From positions 1 to 64,000 of the forward strand of contig CALFER010000021.1 in assembly GCA_937951895.1 (NCBI GenBank): DNA of 64,000 nt, in the 5' to 3' direction. A program made the position numbers and the translations under genes. Each line of letters starts with the position of its first letter. The first letter of the stretch is position 1. The DNA is from an uncultured bacterium (lineage in GTDB: Bacteria > CSSED10-310 > CALFER01). Positions 35,252 to 43,720 of this stretch are shown piece by piece. The notes beneath the pieces are model-generated. The model made no database searches, was not told the origin of the DNA, and saw nothing but the letters and a program-made list of their open reading frames with translations.

Positions 35252-35808
35252 TCGGGAAGACCATTTTGATTCTGAAGGCGCTGGCGGACCGGTCACGGAT
35301 CCGGGTTGCCGCGGCTTTGCTCGAACGGCCGCACTGCGTCGAGGAACTCGCCGGGCGGTTGTCGTTATCCCCCTCGACCGTTTCGTTTCATCTGAAGAAA
35401 CTCGAGGAAGCCGGGTTGGTGAGCATGTCGCGTGAGCAGTATTATGCGGTCTATACGATCCATCCGGAGCCGCTCGACATGACCCTTCGCAATCTTCTCC
35501 GAAATGCATCGGAAGATGAAAACGCCGATCGGACGGGCATGGACGCGTATCGGAAGAAGGTACTGGCGACGTTTTTCCGGCACGGGAAACTGGTGCGGAT
35601 ACCGGTTCAGCGAAAGAAGCGGCGGATCGTACTGGAGAAGATACTGGAGTCATTTGAACCGGGGAAAGTCTATCCCGAGAAGGCTGTCAATCTGATCATT
35701 GCGGAGTTTCACGATGATTTCTGCACGCTTCGGCGGGAGATGATCTGCGAAAAGCTGATGGAGCGGGATTCGCGCGGCTACAAACGCGGCAACGGGTCGG
35801 TCCCATGA
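35248..35808 (+). CDS. ArsR-family regulator with DUF2087 domain
   Basis: A 186-residue protein with an N-terminal ArsR winged helix (about 5-75: LKALADRSRIRVAAALL, EELAGRLSLSPSTVSFHLKKLEEAGLV) and a C-terminal DUF2087 domain (about 105-180: FFRHGKLVRIPVQRKKR, YPEKAVNLIIAEFHDDFCTLRREMI). No metal-binding Cys pair of classical ArsR/SmtB is present in the helix, so the signal is probably not a thiophilic metal. The start ATG overlaps the preceding stop by 4 bp with ggaggcgggg upstream. Likely autoregulates through the 34766-34799 palindrome. Confidence 0.9.
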   Translation: MIGKTILILKALADRSRIRVAAALLERPHCVEELAGRLSLSPSTVSFHLKKLEEAGLVSMSREQYYAVYTIHPEPLDMTLRNLLRNASEDENADRTGMDAYRKKVLATFFRHGKLVRIPVQRKKRRIVLEKILESFEPGKVYPEKAVNLIIAEFHDDFCTLRREMICEKLMERDSRGYKRGNGSVP

Positions 35809-35848
35809 GCGGGTGGTTCGGAAACAGGATGTTGTGTCAGCTCCTCGG

Positions 35849-35938
35849 ATGACCCAGATCTTCCTCTCAATCCTCTTGCCCTGGTATATCGCTTTTATTA
35901 TCATGGTAATTTGGATTGTCGTTCCGACAGCCATTTAA
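35849..35938 (+). CDS. Possible 29-residue hydrophobic peptide
   Basis: An open frame from ATG encodes an almost wholly hydrophobic single-helix peptide (LPWYIAFIIMVIWIVVP). It lies in the AT-richer 162-bp gap between the ArsR gene and the giant surface protein. The ribosome site is poor. It could be a genuine small membrane protein, an upstream leader, or chance. Confidence 0.25.
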   Translation: MTQIFLSILLPWYIAFIIMVIWIVVPTAI

Positions 35939-35970
35939 CTCATCATCGGAGGAAAAAAGGAGTTTAATCT

Positions 35971-38900
35971 ATGTTTCAAAGATTGTTGATCATTTTTACA
36001 GCTGTGATCTTGAGCGCTTTTGCGGTTCAGGCACAGACAAACCCGACGGCTCAGACATTGCCATTCAGTTTCACGTCCCAGTCAGGCTCAACTCTGCCAG
36101 CAGGAATGGCTGTTCATGTGTTTGCGGCCTCTCCTACAAGTCCTATTCTTACTCCTGGCACTGGTGACATGGCCTATAATGCCGGCGCAACATCAGGTGG
36201 CTGGAGAGACGAAGCAGCGAACGGCATCGCAATGTTGGGATCTTCTTCTGTCAATGCCGGTGCTTTTGTTGTTGCAGTCGACACGACAGGACTTACGAAC
36301 GTACAAGTCTCTTGGATTGCGCGAACAATAACACAACAAGCTTCACGGGATAACTCATTAACCCTACAATATCGCGTAGGAACTACGGGAAATTTTACTG
36401 ACGTCGACCAAGCCAATACAACTTATTCGACAACTGGGCAATCGGCAGGCCACAGTGCGTCGTTCGGCCCATTTACTCTTCCCGTTGCAGCAGAGAATCA
36501 ATCCGTCGTTCAGCTCCGTTGGATTTATTGGCAGAATAATGCGTTGACCGGGAGTCGTGATCGCATTGCCCTGGATGATATCGGCATCTCCGGATCCGCC
36601 GGATCACCAACAAACACACCCGCAGGCGACACGCCGACCCCGACCAACACACCCGAGCCGACCAATACTCCGACTGCCACCAACACACCACCGACCTCCA
36701 CCACCGTGATCATCAATGAAGTCGATTCGGACACGCCGGGTGGCGATGTGGCCGAATTCATCGAGTTGTATGACGGCGGCATAGGCAATACCTCTCTCGA
36801 CGGCCATGTCGTCGTGCTTTACAACGGAAGCACCGATGTCAGTTATCTCGCCGTGGATCTCGATGGCTACTCGACCAACGCACAGGGTTATTTCGTCATC
36901 GGTTCGACCGGAATGGGAACACCCATCGAACTGCCGCCGGGAAGCGGTGGATGGATTCAGAATGGTCAGGACGCCGTTGCACTGTATCTCGCGAACGGCT
37001 CCGACTTCCCGAACGGGACTGCGGTCACTCTGACCAATCTGGTCGATGCACTGGTATACGACACGAGCGACGCGGATGATCCGGGCTTGCTCGTACTTCT
37101 GAACACCAGTGAACCGCAGATCGATGAAAACATGAACGCTCACAGTGATATCGAATCGATGCAGCGGTGCCCCAACGGAACCGGCGGCGCGCGCAACACC
37201 AGCACCTACGCCCTGCTTGCTCCGACCATGGGTGTAGCCAACACCTGCATTTTCCCGACGGATACACCGACAGAAACGCCGGTACCGACCGATACCCCGC
37301 TTCCCACAGACACCCCGACCGAACCTCCGGTACCGACCGACACCCCGACCGAAACACCGGTAGCGACGGATACACCGTTGCCGACCGATACACCGACGGA
37401 ACCTCCGGTGCCGACCGACACTCCAACTGAACCTCCGGTCAATACCAACACACCGACGGCTACACCGACCCGGACACCGACACCGACACCCACGATTCGC
37501 CCCGGCGACACCTGCGCCAACGCGATCGTTCTGGCCTATCCGACCTGCGTGACCGGTTCGACGGTAAGTTATGCCAATAACTACGATTGCAACACCGGAT
37601 CGTCTGTCGCGAACAGCAGCGATGTCGTTTACACGTTCACATTGCCGGAACCGATGACGGTATCGATCGTCGCCGAAGCCTCCTATGACGCAGACTTCGG
37701 TCTCTCAAACATTTGCGATGCCTCGACGAGCAACATTGTCGCCTGCGCAGACACCTACGGCGCACAGGCGAATCCGTCCTGCAGTTCGCTGACTCACAAC
37801 TCATACGGATACTTCACATTCAATCAGTTCATTCCTGCAGGCACCTACTACTTCTGGGTGGACGGTTACTCGGGCAACACAGGCAACTACGCGCTCGAAC
37901 TGATCGCCACATCCGGTCCGACCGCCACTCCGACAACACCTCCGACGGCCACTCCGACCCGCACACCGACCGCAACCGCGACACCGGTCTTCGGCGGAAG
38001 CTGCGCCATGCCGTTCGTCGTGAATGCGGATACCGACCTTCCCTACACATCCAGCGAAACCACCTGCGGCAAAGGCAACACCTACAGCAACACATGCCTC
38101 GGCAATTACGACGGCGGTGAAGATGCGATCTATCAGTTGACTCTGACCAGCGAAATGTACATCGAGATTTCCTACACGACCGCTCTCACATACACCGGCA
38201 TTCTGCTCGATGACTCCTGCCCCCCCGATCCGACAACCTGTATCGACAGCTTCACAATCTCAGGCGCTGGCGGCGGCACGCTGGGCGGCAATCTTCTCCC
38301 AGCCGGCACCTACTACATCATGCTCGACACCTGGCCGACACCCAACTGCTTCGCCTACACCCTGACCATCACCGGCGCCGCTCAGACCCCGACACCGACC
38401 ATCACACCGACACCGTTCCCCGGCGAAAACTGCAGCAACCCGGTTGCGATCAACTGCGGTGATTGCGTAACGGGAAGCACTGTCGGACGCGCCAACGACC
38501 ACACATGCTCCCCCGGTCACGCCGGCCCGGATCTCGTGTACGAACTCACCCTGGCCACAACCCAGATGGTTCATTTCCTCGGGGAAGCCGATTACGACGC
38601 CGACTGGTCGATCGCCACGACATGCGCCGCCACCGCGGACATTCTGTGTGTGGATTATTATCCGATCGACACCGGGGATCTGACCCTGAGTTGCGGAACG
38701 GTTACCGCCGAAGACTACAGCATGCTCGATTTCCAGACTGTCCTGTTGCCCGGTGTCTATTACATCTGGATCGACGGATGGACAGCCGGTGTCGGCGGCA
38801 ACTTCGCTCTCGAAGTGACCTGCTCAACACCTTCAACCGTGCACGGATGCCCGACCGACGCTATCTTCGGTCAGGAAGCCCGCACGGGTGACGACGCTCA

Positions 38901-39576
38901 GTGGTCCGCCAGCGTCAGCGATCTCGGTACAACCAACCGCGTCGCCGACAACTTCAGCGGCCTGACCACCGACATCTGCGACATCCACTGGTATGGTCTG
39001 AACGCTTACAACGGCGGCAGCGGTTTCGCGACCTGCTCGAAGCCGGATCCGGAAACCTTCACGGTCGTCTTCTATGAAGACAACGCCGGTGTCCCGGGAA
39101 CCGTCGCCGGAACCTACACCGTGTCCCCGACGAAAGTCGCGACCGGAGATTCCTACGGCTTGTTCCCGCTGTACTACTACTCCACCACGATCTCACCGTG
39201 CCTCACCCTGACCGACGGCTGGGTCTCGATCCAGAGCGATGCGACGACCGGCTGCTGGTTCCTCTGGGCCAACTCCTATGATGGTGAATATGCTGCAGCC
39301 TCCAGCACCGATTCAGGCACAACCTGGACTGCCGCTGCCGAGAACTTCGCGTTCTGTCTGACCGACACCGTCGAACCCACTGCCACACCGACACCCGAAC
39401 CGACGAACACGCCCGAACCGACCGTGACACCGACCGAAACCCCGAGCGAACCGACTCCGACTCCGACCGCCACCATCCCGCTCCAGGTCCCGGCCTCCAC
39501 ACCGATGGGTATCGGACTCATGATCGCCGTGCTCAGCGCACTGATCGTCCTCAATACTCTCGCACGGAAACGCTGA
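35971..39576 (+). CDS. Giant secreted surface protein with lamin-tail domain and CTERM-like anchor
   Basis: A 1201-residue exported protein with a signal peptide (1-21). A choice-of-anchor-like beta domain spans about 22-212. A Pro/Thr linker precedes an LTD (lamin-tail) domain at about 247-370 (VIINEVDSDTPGGDVAEFIELYD). A long PTDTP repeat linker spans about 420-512. Three Cys-containing PPC-like beta domains begin at GDTCANAIVL, GGSCAMPFVV and GENCSNPVAI. Another beta domain, then a PTPEPT linker follow. The last 29 residues (VPASTPMGIGLMIAVLSALIVLNTLARKR, in two parts: VPASTPMGIG plus helix plus ARKR) form a tripartite sorting tail like IPTL/PEP-CTERM signals. It lacks the C-terminal domain found in the other secreted proteins. 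The first 600 bp are AT-richer than the rest. The start has aaaggag. Confidence 0.83.
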   Translation: MFQRLLIIFTAVILSAFAVQAQTNPTAQTLPFSFTSQSGSTLPAGMAVHVFAASPTSPILTPGTGDMAYNAGATSGGWRDEAANGIAMLGSSSVNAGAFVVAVDTTGLTNVQVSWIARTITQQASRDNSLTLQYRVGTTGNFTDVDQANTTYSTTGQSAGHSASFGPFTLPVAAENQSVVQLRWIYWQNNALTGSRDRIALDDIGISGSAGSPTNTPAGDTPTPTNTPEPTNTPTATNTPPTSTTVIINEVDSDTPGGDVAEFIELYDGGIGNTSLDGHVVVLYNGSTDVSYLAVDLDGYSTNAQGYFVIGSTGMGTPIELPPGSGGWIQNGQDAVALYLANGSDFPNGTAVTLTNLVDALVYDTSDADDPGLLVLLNTSEPQIDENMNAHSDIESMQRCPNGTGGARNTSTYALLAPTMGVANTCIFPTDTPTETPVPTDTPLPTDTPTEPPVPTDTPTETPVATDTPLPTDTPTEPPVPTDTPTEPPVNTNTPTATPTRTPTPTPTIRPGDTCANAIVLAYPTCVTGSTVSYANNYDCNTGSSVANSSDVVYTFTLPEPMTVSIVAEASYDADFGLSNICDASTSNIVACADTYGAQANPSCSSLTHNSYGYFTFNQFIPAGTYYFWVDGYSGNTGNYALELIATSGPTATPTTPPTATPTRTPTATATPVFGGSCAMPFVVNADTDLPYTSSETTCGKGNTYSNTCLGNYDGGEDAIYQLTLTSEMYIEISYTTALTYTGILLDDSCPPDPTTCIDSFTISGAGGGTLGGNLLPAGTYYIMLDTWPTPNCFAYTLTITGAAQTPTPTITPTPFPGENCSNPVAINCGDCVTGSTVGRANDHTCSPGHAGPDLVYELTLATTQMVHFLGEADYDADWSIATTCAATADILCVDYYPIDTGDLTLSCGTVTAEDYSMLDFQTVLLPGVYYIWIDGWTAGVGGNFALEVTCSTPSTVHGCPTDAIFGQEARTGDDAQWSASVSDLGTTNRVADNFSGLTTDICDIHWYGLNAYNGGSGFATCSKPDPETFTVVFYEDNAGVPGTVAGTYTVSPTKVATGDSYGLFPLYYYSTTISPCLTLTDGWVSIQSDATTGCWFLWANSYDGEYAAASSTDSGTTWTAAAENFAFCLTDTVEPTATPTPEPTNTPEPTVTPTETPSEPTPTPTATIPLQVPASTPMGIGLMIAVLSALIVLNTLARKR

Positions 39577-39600
39577 TCCGGCTCACTGATTAAACCGAGA

Positions 39601-39630
39601 GGCTCCTCCCCGTGAGGAGCCTTTTCTTTT
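39601..39630 (+). terminator. Intrinsic terminator after the giant surface protein
   Basis: GGCTCCTC and GAGGAGCC form an 8-bp perfect stem around CCCGT, followed directly by TTTTCTTTT. It lies 25 bp after the stop codon. Confidence 0.92.
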
Positions 39631-39700
39631 GGTTTAACTTCTCTTTGGTAATGAACCCTTTGCCCGGTTTATGTTACGCTGACCCCGGAGGATCGCTGTT

Positions 39701-42700
39701 TTGACCCACCGCCCCCACACCTTCCGGCGTATCATCCGGTTCATCACCCGGCTTGTCCTGCTCCCCGGGCTGCTCCTCCTCCTGCTCATCCACCTCCCGC
39801 CGGTTCAGCAGTTCGCCGGCCGTCTCATCACCCGATCCGTCTCCTCCGCACTCCTCACCCGATTCACCATCGACTCGCTCTCCCTGAATCTCTTCACCCT
39901 GCACCTCTCCATCGATCAGATCTCGATCACCTCACCCTCAACCGATCCATCCTCGTCGCTCTCCATTCCCCGGATCGATTTGAATCTCGGCATCCTGAAA
40001 CTCCTCACCGGCCGCATCCATATCGATTCGCTCAGCATCGACTCCCCCCGCGTCACACTGCGTCTGACCGAAAGCGGATCCGTCGCGCTCCCTTTCACGA
40101 TCGCCGCATCGGAAACGCCCGCGGCACCGTCGCACGATCCGATCCGGCCTCCGCCGATCACACTGGGTTCGATCGCTCTGACCGGTGCACACCTCACGCT
40201 GATCGACGCCACGGATACGACGCTTGCCGACCTGCGGGATCTCACGGTGACACTCTCGGGCGGGCCACATGGTGGTTTTTCCGGAGCCATCTCGTCCGGG
40301 GCACTCGAATCGATCGCGGGCAACACCCCCGCGCAACCGGTCCATGCGACGATTGCGGTTTCCGAAGACTGGAAACTCGGCACCGACATCGCGCTTGCCC
40401 TGCCGGGTCTCGGCGCACGCTCCCGCATCGATTGCGACCTCGTCTCCGCCCCGATCGCCTATCACCTCACCCTGACCGCGACAGCCGACCCCTCCCCCTG
40501 GCTCGACGTGTTTCATGTCGAGGGGCTTTCGGCATCCCCGATCGAACTCGCGGTCGACGCCCGCAGCACGCAGGGCCCGATTCCCTCGGCAACGGTATCG
40601 ATCGACACAGGCGAACTGGCTGCCGACGCTCTTTCGCTTGAGGGGCTCACGGCTTCCGTGACGATCGACGAGGCGGCCCGGTTGCGGGCGAACGCCCGGA
40701 TTCCTGCCGGTGGAGGGGATCTCAGCGCAACGGCCGACATCGATCTGAACGCGTTCGATTCCGCCTCCATCGGAGGAGCGATCACCTCAATCGATCTCGC
40801 GAAGGCACTCACGCTGCCCGACGGAACACATCCGGTCTCGGGATTGCTGAATGGCGCGTTCTCGGGTCGCATCACGCTGAAGGATCCCATGCAGTCGGAT
40901 GCGGAACTCCGTCTGAGGGTCGATTCCGGCGGGCTCCCCTCCGCGGCGCTCGACCGGCTTGCGTTGACGCTGAACGCCGAGCTGACGGGCGGACGGGCGA
41001 CGATCGACAGGCTGACGGCAAGGCACGGTCTGTCCCGGATCGATCTGACGGGCGCGCTGACCCTGCCCGACACGCTCTCCGATGTGGCGCTCGATGTGGC
41101 GCTTCCGGATCTGTCACCCTATCTGGCGCTCGCGGGCATGGCGGGTTCCGGCGCGATCGATCTGAAGGCGACGGCGGGAGGGAGCTTGCAGAAGCCGACG
41201 GTCACGGCGACAGGTGCGATTCGTGCGCTCGCCATCGGAGGCGCGGTCATCGACGTTCCGGAGATCTCCGCACGATTCGATCAGGGCGTCGGAGAATTGC
41301 GTCTGATATCGCCCCGCATTCCGTCCGAACTGCCGGATCTGACGCTCCGGACGGCTTTCGAACCCGAATTGTCCGCATCGATCGCCTCATCGGACGGTTC
41401 GCTGAGAGCGTCGCTGACTCGCGATGCCTCCGGCGGGCAACGAATTCGAATCGATCTGGCCGATTTTGCGCTCGAGCGGCTTCAGTCTTTTCTGTCGGGA
41501 CCGGGCGCCGGGCTGACGGGCCGTCTGACGGCCGGTGCGGACATCGCGATCGCACCCGATGCCTCTCCCGCGATCGACGCGGTAATCTCGAATCTCGACG
41601 CGGGGATCGACGCACACGGAGTCACCCTTTCCCGCCCGGCGACCATCCGGATGCACGATGGAACGCTGAGCGCTTCGGCGATCGACTTACTGGCCAACGA
41701 CGGCACGACGATGCGTGCGGCACTGGAATCGTTGAGGCCGGACGGCACGTTTCAGGGCTCGATCCGCTTCGATATTCCCGATCTGGCGGCCTGGCGGTCG
41801 ATCGCGGGATTGGACGATCTCTCCGGAAGCATGCGAGGAGATTTTGCCGCGCGCGGAACGGTGCGCGAACCGATTTTAAACGGACGGATTGACGGCGAGT
41901 CACTGCGCGCGCTGCACGCTGAAATCGATTCCATCGCGATCACGGCGTCACCGGGATCAGCGGGTGGCACAAATCTGATAACCGGCCTGTCGGGAGTCCG
42001 ATACGAGTCGACCGCCTACCCGGATCTCGCGATCGAAACCTCGGTCACCCGAACCGGTCTGCGCGCAACGGCCCGGGCCATCGATGCCGGTGCCGAACTC
42101 GACGCAGCCCTGGAGCCCCTCGACAGCAAGCGTCTCGAATTGTCCGTTCGTCTGGATGATCTCGCGGTCGAACGGTTTGCACCGTCACCTCCGGATCTGC
42201 GTGCACAGAGCGCGATCTCGGGCCGTCTGGCCGCCTCGGTGCGCCTGGACGATCCGCTGCAATCAACGATTGACGCGCAGTTTACGAAGATGGATCTGTC
42301 GACGGCGTACCTGTCGGTTGCGCTCGATCGACCGGCGGCGCTGCAAATCGACCGGGGCCGAATCGAGACTCTGGAGCTGGCCCTGAGAGGCGATCGCGCG
42401 TCAATCGATGTGTCGGGCGGGTTGCCGTTCCGCCCGGACGCGCCCGGAATCGAGGGTGAGGGGATCACGGCCCGGATATCGCTGGATGCGTCGGCGGCCG
42501 AGTCGCTGCAGTCTGCGCTGGACCACATCGAGGGCCGTCTGGACGCGGATCTGCGCGTGACGGGAAGTCTTGTCGAACCGCTCGCGTCGGGCCGGCTGAC
42601 CATTACGGGCGGCATCGTCGATTCACCCGATCTGCCGTCGCGCATCGACAGCATCGAGGGCCGGGTCGAGCTGGTCGACGGAGGCGTGTCGATCGACGGA

Positions 42701-43720
42701 ATGACGGCGCGTTTCGCCGATGGCCGGATCGAGTTCGGTGGCCGGAGCGGCGGTCTGACCGGCGAGAGCCCGCTCGATTTCACGCTCCGGGTGAGGGGGA
42801 TCCGGCCTGAGATTTCCCCGGAGTTGAACGTCGAACTGGATTCGGATATCGCACTGACCGGCACGATCGGCTCACCGGCGGTGCGTGGCGAGATCCGGGT
42901 GCTCGAGGGGTTGTATTCGCCGAAGATCGACATCATCGGCATCCTCAACAGCCTCGTTCGACCGGAACGTTCGCCGGGGCAGTCGGCGCAAACCGCCTCA
43001 TCCCCGATGGACCGGCTGACGCTCGACCTCACGATCATCGCCCCGGATTCGCTGCGGATCGACAATCCATATCTGGAGCTGGATCTCGGCACGCGCCTCC
43101 AGGTCATCGGCACGGCGTCGATTCCCGGCGTGATGGGTTCCGTCTCGATTCTCGACGGGTATCTCGATCTGCTGCGCACCGAATTCGAGATCGACCGGGG
43201 GAGTGTCGTGTTCACGGATCCGTGGCGGATCGATCCGGAAGTGGACATATCGGCGACGGCGGTGAAGGGGGCGGAGACGATTTACCTGAAGATTGCAGGG
43301 CGCGCGAGCCGGCCGCTGCTGCAGCTTTCGTCGTCGGGCGGTCTGACGCATACGGAAATCGTCAAGCTGCTGGCGGGCGTGTCGATGCCGTCAGGGGGAT
43401 CCGATTCCGATCTGACCGGGCTGGCGCTGCAATACGCGACCAACAGCGCCGCGCTTGTCCTGGCGGATTACGTCAGCGCGCAGACCGGTCTGATCCTGAT
43501 TCCGTTTCCGACCGGCAATGCGGGTGAGAAATTTCTGTTCGGTGCGGGAAAGAGACTCGGAGACCGCGTGCTGATCATGTATTTCCGCAGCCAGTCGGAC
43601 GAGGGAGGCGACGCGATCGAATTCGAGTTCAACCTGACTCAGGACATGAAACTCCGAGCGAGGCGGAACCCGGACGGAACGACTTCCGGAGGATTACGGT
43701 ATCGGTATGATTTTCACTAG
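39701..43720 (+). CDS. tamB: TamB/AsmA-like translocation and assembly protein
   Basis: A 1339-residue inner-membrane-anchored periplasmic protein. The TM helix at about 12-32 (LVLLPGLLLLLLIHLPP) is followed by a long repetitive beta-groove with Asp/Ile/Ser-rich strands, as in AsmA/TamB/YhdP bridge proteins. The conserved DUF490/TamB C-terminal domain covers the last 250 residues (DGYLDLLRTEFEIDRGSVVF, LTHTEIVKLLAG, RSQSDEGGDAIEFEFNLT). These proteins carry phospholipids across the periplasm and/or help outer-membrane beta-barrel assembly with TamA. The start is TTG, with ccggagg about 11 bp upstream; no ATG fits. It overlaps the Omp85 gene by 14 bp. Confidence 0.92.
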   Translation: MTHRPHTFRRIIRFITRLVLLPGLLLLLLIHLPPVQQFAGRLITRSVSSALLTRFTIDSLSLNLFTLHLSIDQISITSPSTDPSSSLSIPRIDLNLGILKLLTGRIHIDSLSIDSPRVTLRLTESGSVALPFTIAASETPAAPSHDPIRPPPITLGSIALTGAHLTLIDATDTTLADLRDLTVTLSGGPHGGFSGAISSGALESIAGNTPAQPVHATIAVSEDWKLGTDIALALPGLGARSRIDCDLVSAPIAYHLTLTATADPSPWLDVFHVEGLSASPIELAVDARSTQGPIPSATVSIDTGELAADALSLEGLTASVTIDEAARLRANARIPAGGGDLSATADIDLNAFDSASIGGAITSIDLAKALTLPDGTHPVSGLLNGAFSGRITLKDPMQSDAELRLRVDSGGLPSAALDRLALTLNAELTGGRATIDRLTARHGLSRIDLTGALTLPDTLSDVALDVALPDLSPYLALAGMAGSGAIDLKATAGGSLQKPTVTATGAIRALAIGGAVIDVPEISARFDQGVGELRLISPRIPSELPDLTLRTAFEPELSASIASSDGSLRASLTRDASGGQRIRIDLADFALERLQSFLSGPGAGLTGRLTAGADIAIAPDASPAIDAVISNLDAGIDAHGVTLSRPATIRMHDGTLSASAIDLLANDGTTMRAALESLRPDGTFQGSIRFDIPDLAAWRSIAGLDDLSGSMRGDFAARGTVREPILNGRIDGESLRALHAEIDSIAITASPGSAGGTNLITGLSGVRYESTAYPDLAIETSVTRTGLRATARAIDAGAELDAALEPLDSKRLELSVRLDDLAVERFAPSPPDLRAQSAISGRLAASVRLDDPLQSTIDAQFTKMDLSTAYLSVALDRPAALQIDRGRIETLELALRGDRASIDVSGGLPFRPDAPGIEGEGITARISLDASAAESLQSALDHIEGRLDADLRVTGSLVEPLASGRLTITGGIVDSPDLPSRIDSIEGRVELVDGGVSIDGMTARFADGRIEFGGRSGGLTGESPLDFTLRVRGIRPEISPELNVELDSDIALTGTIGSPAVRGEIRVLEGLYSPKIDIIGILNSLVRPERSPGQSAQTASSPMDRLTLDLTIIAPDSLRIDNPYLELDLGTRLQVIGTASIPGVMGSVSILDGYLDLLRTEFEIDRGSVVFTDPWRIDPEVDISATAVKGAETIYLKIAGRASRPLLQLSSSGGLTHTEIVKLLAGVSMPSGGSDSDLTGLALQYATNSAALVLADYVSAQTGLILIPFPTGNAGEKFLFGAGKRLGDRVLIMYFRSQSDEGGDAIEFEFNLTQDMKLRARRNPDGTTSGGLRYRYDFH

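Noticed and set aside
37256..37500. Tandem short repeats in the giant surface protein, considered as CRISPR or satellite
   Set aside because: They encode in-frame PTDTPxxPP linkers; there are no unique spacers of constant length.
42016..43248. 410-codon minus-strand frame inside tamB
   Set aside because: Ser/Arg-rich antisense shadow of the TamB C-terminal region.
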